A stretch of DNA of 64,000 nucleotides, from assembly GCA_036874045.1 (NCBI GenBank), contig CM072339.1, positions 18,669,501 through 18,733,500 of the forward strand, given 5' to 3'. Position numbers and translations under genes: made by a program. Within the stretch, counting starts at the first letter, position 1, and each line of letters starts with the position of its first letter. The stretch is from Cymodocea nodosa. Its lineage: Eukaryota > Streptophyta > Magnoliopsida > Alismatales > Cymodoceaceae. Of this stretch, positions 60,307 through 64,000 are shown in pieces. The notes beneath the pieces were generated by a model. The model was not told the DNA's origin and made no database searches. It saw only the letters and a program-made list of their open reading frames with translations.

Positions 60307-63300
60307 CTAGCAGTAGCACAAGTATGCTATGTGATTCTTCTTGGAGACGTAGGACGAGATGAACTTTGAAGGAGAGGCAGCCTCGACGGTTGTGTTTGGC
60401 ACAAGAATCTGTGTTCTCCCGGCAGCTATTCTCCTTCCAACCACATTTCCATAGAACATGCCGGAAATGGCAGGGACAAAGACGTTGCTTTCTGAGCAGA
60501 CGTAGAAATCAAAGACTTTCTCAAGTTCAATGTTTCCAAAGCTCTGCAGCAGTTCCTTTTTCTCAGCTGGGAAGATGTCATCCTACAACCATTGGTTTCA
60601 AATATCTCCATGAGAAATGGTAGATTGCAAGCACACAATTGCTCTAAATCAAGCCCAAACATTCAGAGGATTTTCATCTTATAATCAGTTCCTGCTTGGC
60701 TACTTGGAAGAAAACAACAGAAACAAGATTAAAAAGATGGTTAACCTGACCTTTGTATATGTTTTTGGAAATTTCTCTTTTATAACATTGAGGCTATCAT
60801 GCCATGAACTTTGGGTCACATAGATGGTTGTATCCCCATCAAAGCCCATCCTTTTCAGAAAATCTCCAACCTCCCGAGGCTCATAACAAGTTCTCTTACC
60901 ACTTTCATGGCATCCTTTTTTCTCTAATATATAAATCCTCAGATCAACAGAAACAAATCGGCCATCGGACTTGCGGCTCAAGGTTCTTAGTCGATCAACC
61001 ACCAGGTCAACTGCATCCTTAAGTTCAGGTTTCAGATCAAGAACTCCAAACATAGCCAAGCAGCCAATTGACTTCATTTCATTCTTATCCTTCGCTTTTA
61101 TTTTCATGTTTGTGGAAGGGAAGTAAATGGCAAGTCTTACATGGTTTGTCTTCTCAAAAATTGGTTGAATATTTTTCATGATGTAGTCCTCGGTTATTCT
61201 GTTGGGAATCCTCACCATTGCTGGCACTGTATCTGTTAAGTCCCCAGGAAGCTCAGGAATCACCTTAACAGCATCTTCCAGGCTTCCCACAAACTTCTGA
61301 ACATCATAAACATCTTCAAATTTCCTGCAAAGATACTCTTACTTTAATTAACATTGTAAAACAGGACAAAGATCCTGTAGGTGCCTACAGGAACCTATTA
61401 TTTATTGATATTTTATTTTTGAAATAAAATCTAATTACATTACTAGTTAATGTATAATCTAATTGACTACTTGCTTATTTAACTTTCAACTTAACCTATG
61501 TAAAAAGTCACCCATAATTTCTCATCTAATATTTAAAAAAATTTGTTGAACTTTAGATCAAGAAGTAATGATTATTTAATATACGCAAATATTTCAATAT
61601 TCCATTATAGATATGTAATATTGAAAGCTATACATTTTGCATAGGCACGTTCATAAAATTTAGCCCCATGATAGATACTTTTAGTGTAAGAAACTAAAAT
61701 ACACATTAGAAGCAAATAAATTGCAGATTCAATTTTGTGCAGTTGCCTAGTTAATGAACAGCATGCACTCTGTGGTTAATCAACTTTTAGGTAATGTTTT
61801 CATAAAATTATTTCAGAATCGTCCATCATTTGCATTCAGCAACATGTTACTGGTTGTGAACCATTAATAAGAACTCTTTGTTTATGTCAAAAAATGCATG
61901 AATATTGTACAGAGTTCCATTTTCCAAAACATACCTTCTATTACCAAGTTCTCTTCCCCTGATATCAGGAAGAACTAGTGTGGCCCCAAGATAGCGTGCA
62001 ACTACCACTGCGACTGCAACCTGATTTAGAACAGCATTCATTGGTGTGGTACTTGTTAGTAAGGGGAATGAAACTTGTAGTGACACTGAGAATAGTAATG
62101 GGAACTTGACGGTATCATGAAAACCTGTAGAAACTAGTGAACCTAAGGATGAACATCAATTCTTATCTCCAGAAAACCTGTGTTAAAGGAGAATCAATAC
62201 ACTTGCACTTCTACATGACAATTTTTTCTCATTTCGATGACTTTTGCATATTCTTTCTTGCCTATTGTTTGGGATTTCTTGACTGAAATCTTATTGTACA
62301 TGTTGATAAAAGACTACTAACCCATAAAAGATCGATGGTAGTGGGGGTGGTAGTTGCACTATGGTTCTATCAAACATTAAGATGAAGCATTTTATACGCC
62401 CAAAGGTAAGGGAAACAACCAATATTTCATAAATCATGTTATTATCACCTTGCAAAAATGAAAAGAAAAACTCATTCAAGAATCCAACGGTGAACAAGGG
62501 GGGTTGCTTACCTGGGAGAGATGATACTCTGGACCACTTGTCAGCGAGAATGAAATGTAGCCTTTGGTTTCATTTTTATCATTTGTATCTTCAACAGAAA
62601 AAAGGAATATGAGACATGTAGCCACCCACAATCAAAAGATTCACTGACGAACAATGTTTTGCTAAAACCTACTCAAAATTGGCTTTTGCCAACAAGATTT
62701 CAGCTCTTGAATGTTCTCCTTCCAAGGCCCTTCATCTCCTTCTTGAACAATTTCGGCATTGTCTTCCTCAACCTTGATTGCATTGATGTGGGTTGCCGTA
62801 ATCATGGGTCTCTACACAAAACAAAATGTGGAAAGCTACTTAAGTTCTTGATTATACCATAACAGTCAAGCACTCCGCACAACCATGATAATTTGATTAG
62901 CAAGAGGAATACCCAACTAGTGCCAATTGTCCGTAATGGATATCTATAAGGAGAAAGCTCGCATGATTAAAAAAAAAGTATAGAACGATGGCCCTTGGAT
63001 CTGTTTCTCGGCAATCGAAAATAAACGCAGTGGATGTTTTACTTTATTAAACACTTTCCCTTTCAGCAAAACCAGCACAAAGTACTACTGGAATTTATCT
63101 TGTTCAATTAAAATTACTCTGACAGAACTTGATTATCGTCTTCAGCTCAACCAACAAAAACGAAGAATCCATTCCACATCCACATCCACCACCTCTTTTA
63201 ATTGGCATTGAAGTCAAACCATGAAAAAAAAAAAAAAAAACATCTTTATAGATGCATCACAATCAAAAAAGGAAACAGATCCAGATCAATCACTACGTAA

Positions 63301-63451
63301 GTCTACAACAGATTGGGAAAAAGATGGTGAGTGGATCCGGGCTACTTACCTGAACAAAATCAAAGTGGTCGTGCTTGATCATGTTGCCGAGCATCAGGAG
63401 CATGGTCAGTGTGAGAAAACCCGACACTATCTGCCTGGGATCCACGGCCAT
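60307..63451 (-). CDS. MSR1-like: MANNAN SYNTHESIS-RELATED (MSR)-like glycosyltransferase, O-fucosyltransferase fold
   Basis: Six exons join in phase on the minus strand: 63451-63350, 62811-62673, 62588-62512, 62020-61935, 61324-60751 and 60582-60307 (stop TAG). They give 417 aa. The protein starts MAVDPRQIVSGFLTLTMLLM, a signal-anchor helix for Golgi type II topology. Then come TKGYISFSLTSGPEYHLSQ, VVARYLGATLVLPDIRGREL, GRFVSVDLRIYILEKKGCH, GFDGDTTIYVTQSSW and the C-terminal FDFYVCSESNVFVPAISGMF. These blocks match plant MSR proteins, which promote mannan or glucomannan synthesis in the Golgi; the exact activity of the family is not settled. AtMSR1, as I recall it, is longer. All donors are GT and all acceptors AG. 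An in-frame ATG 11 codons upstream (63484) is possible. No frame break was seen. Confidence 0.92.
61325..61934 (-). other. Intron 4 of the MSR-like gene
   Basis: A 610-bp AT-rich intron between donor GTATGT (61934) and acceptor TTTGCAG (61325). No element is recognised. Confidence 0.8.
62021..62511 (-). other. Intron 3 of the MSR-like gene
   Basis: A 491-bp intron, donor GTAAGC and acceptor CTAAATCAG. An in-frame read-through of the acceptor side gives the open frame ending at 62086, which should not be taken as coding. Confidence 0.8.
62812..63349 (-). other. Intron 1 of the MSR-like gene
   Basis: A 538-bp intron, donor GTAAGT and acceptor TTTTGTGTAG. It has an A-rich run at 63222-63240. 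Confidence 0.8.
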
Positions 63452-63760
63452 GGCACACCCACCAACAGAAGCTCCACCGGGCATATGGGAGGTAGCGGAA
63501 CAATGGAGCCGGCCAACTCCGATCTAAGCAAATTCCTATGTCCACATCAGGTTGGAGAGAGAGAGAGAGTGGGTGTGTGTATATGTGGCAGTTGAGGTAA
63601 TTGGAACTTTGGAGCTCCGGCAAGGAGAAAGAGGATGGGGGGAGAGGAGGGTAGTGGCGCCCCTGTTACTTCTTGCCGACACCGCCAAATCCAAGCGTAG
63701 TTACTCGCGTTCTTCCTCCCCCACCTTCAAATTTGCGGTTTAAAAATAGTGTTTTTCTTT
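63452..63760 (-). promoter_or_regulatory. 5' leader and promoter region of the MSR-like gene
   Basis: GC-richer than its surroundings. It contains a CT/GA microsatellite at about 63553-63570, typical of plant leaders, and a possible TATA-like TATTTTTAAA at about 63740-63749 on the minus strand. Short open frames here are on the wrong strand or without a family. Confidence 0.45.
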
Positions 63761-63776
63761 ATCTTTCATGGAAGAA

Positions 63777-63778
<2 letters not shown>

Positions 63779-63832
<54 letters not shown>
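63779..63832. repeat. Homopolymer T run of 54 bases
   Basis: An uninterrupted T run, followed by TTAAAAAATGG-like sequence. It lies upstream of the MSR-like gene promoter. Its true length may be uncertain because such runs are hard to sequence. Confidence 0.9.
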
Positions 63833-63838
<6 letters not shown>

Positions 63839-64000
63839 TGGAAGACGGTGGTATGTTTGATTGTGTGGGGCATCAATGTTTTAAAAAAGATCACTTCTAA
63901 AAGATACAAATTAAAGTATAGGGTAATGATTGCGAGAAGTGTCAACTTTTCCAAAGGTACTCGTATCATTTTTGCATCGTAATGTTTATAACGACATATT

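Noticed and set aside
61847-62086. A 79-aa minus-strand frame starting MSLQVSFPLLTS
   Set aside because: Only the middle part (61935-62020) is an exon of the MSR-like gene. The first residues are read from intron 3 and the last from intron 4.
1-64000. tRNA, rRNA, CRISPR arrays or bacterial-type operons
   Set aside because: I scanned for these and saw none. The split genes and transposons show plant nuclear DNA, where CRISPR arrays are not expected.

Overview
The window is nuclear DNA of a flowering plant. The evidence is split genes with GT-AG introns, large AT-rich introns full of degraded transposons, Ty1/copia, TRIM-like, RTE, L1, CACTA, PIF/Harbinger and MITE/MULE-like repeats, and three host genes of plant-type families. 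I lean towards a monocot-like genome, but nothing here proves it. No prokaryotic, organellar or viral gene was seen.

Four host genes can be reconstructed. (1) + strand, 5415-16631: a glucose-6-phosphate 1-epimerase (aldose-1-epimerase family), seven exons with matching phases. Its N-terminal exon is not in the window, and its introns hold at least five transposons. (2) - strand, 25583-27971: a 545-aa RING-H2 E3 ubiquitin ligase in five coding exons, probably with a non-coding leader exon near 32.5-33.3 kb across a 4.5-kb intron. (3) - strand, 44357-45645: a two-exon, 101-aa protein of a family I cannot name, with TATA box and poly(A) signal in place. (4) - strand, 60307-63451: a 417-aa MANNAN SYNTHESIS-RELATED/O-fucosyltransferase-like Golgi glycosyltransferase in six exons. 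These four do not form a pathway; they are unrelated neighbours.

Between and inside the genes, left to right: a copia element cut by the window edge (1-4106); a 1.4-kb TRIM-like element with a 5-bp target duplication (5867-7273) and a relative in opposite orientation (about 13556-15025), both in introns of gene 1; four RTE LINE relics with TTG-rich tails; a nonautonomous element with long inverted ends carrying a captured amino-acid-transporter fragment (9830-10999); a dead PIF/Harbinger transposase (21232-22760); a dead CACTA transposase (about 39250-42507); an L1-like relic (48780-49420); a complete but dead copia element (50578-55189); an AT-rich MITE, a 120-bp-period satellite between direct repeats and a CACTA-like end (55.6-58.9 kb).

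No clear new biological system was found. The best leads are the intron-resident TRIM family, the element carrying a captured gene piece, the in-frame satellite, and an isolated GC-rich promoter-like island at 59.4-60.0 kb.
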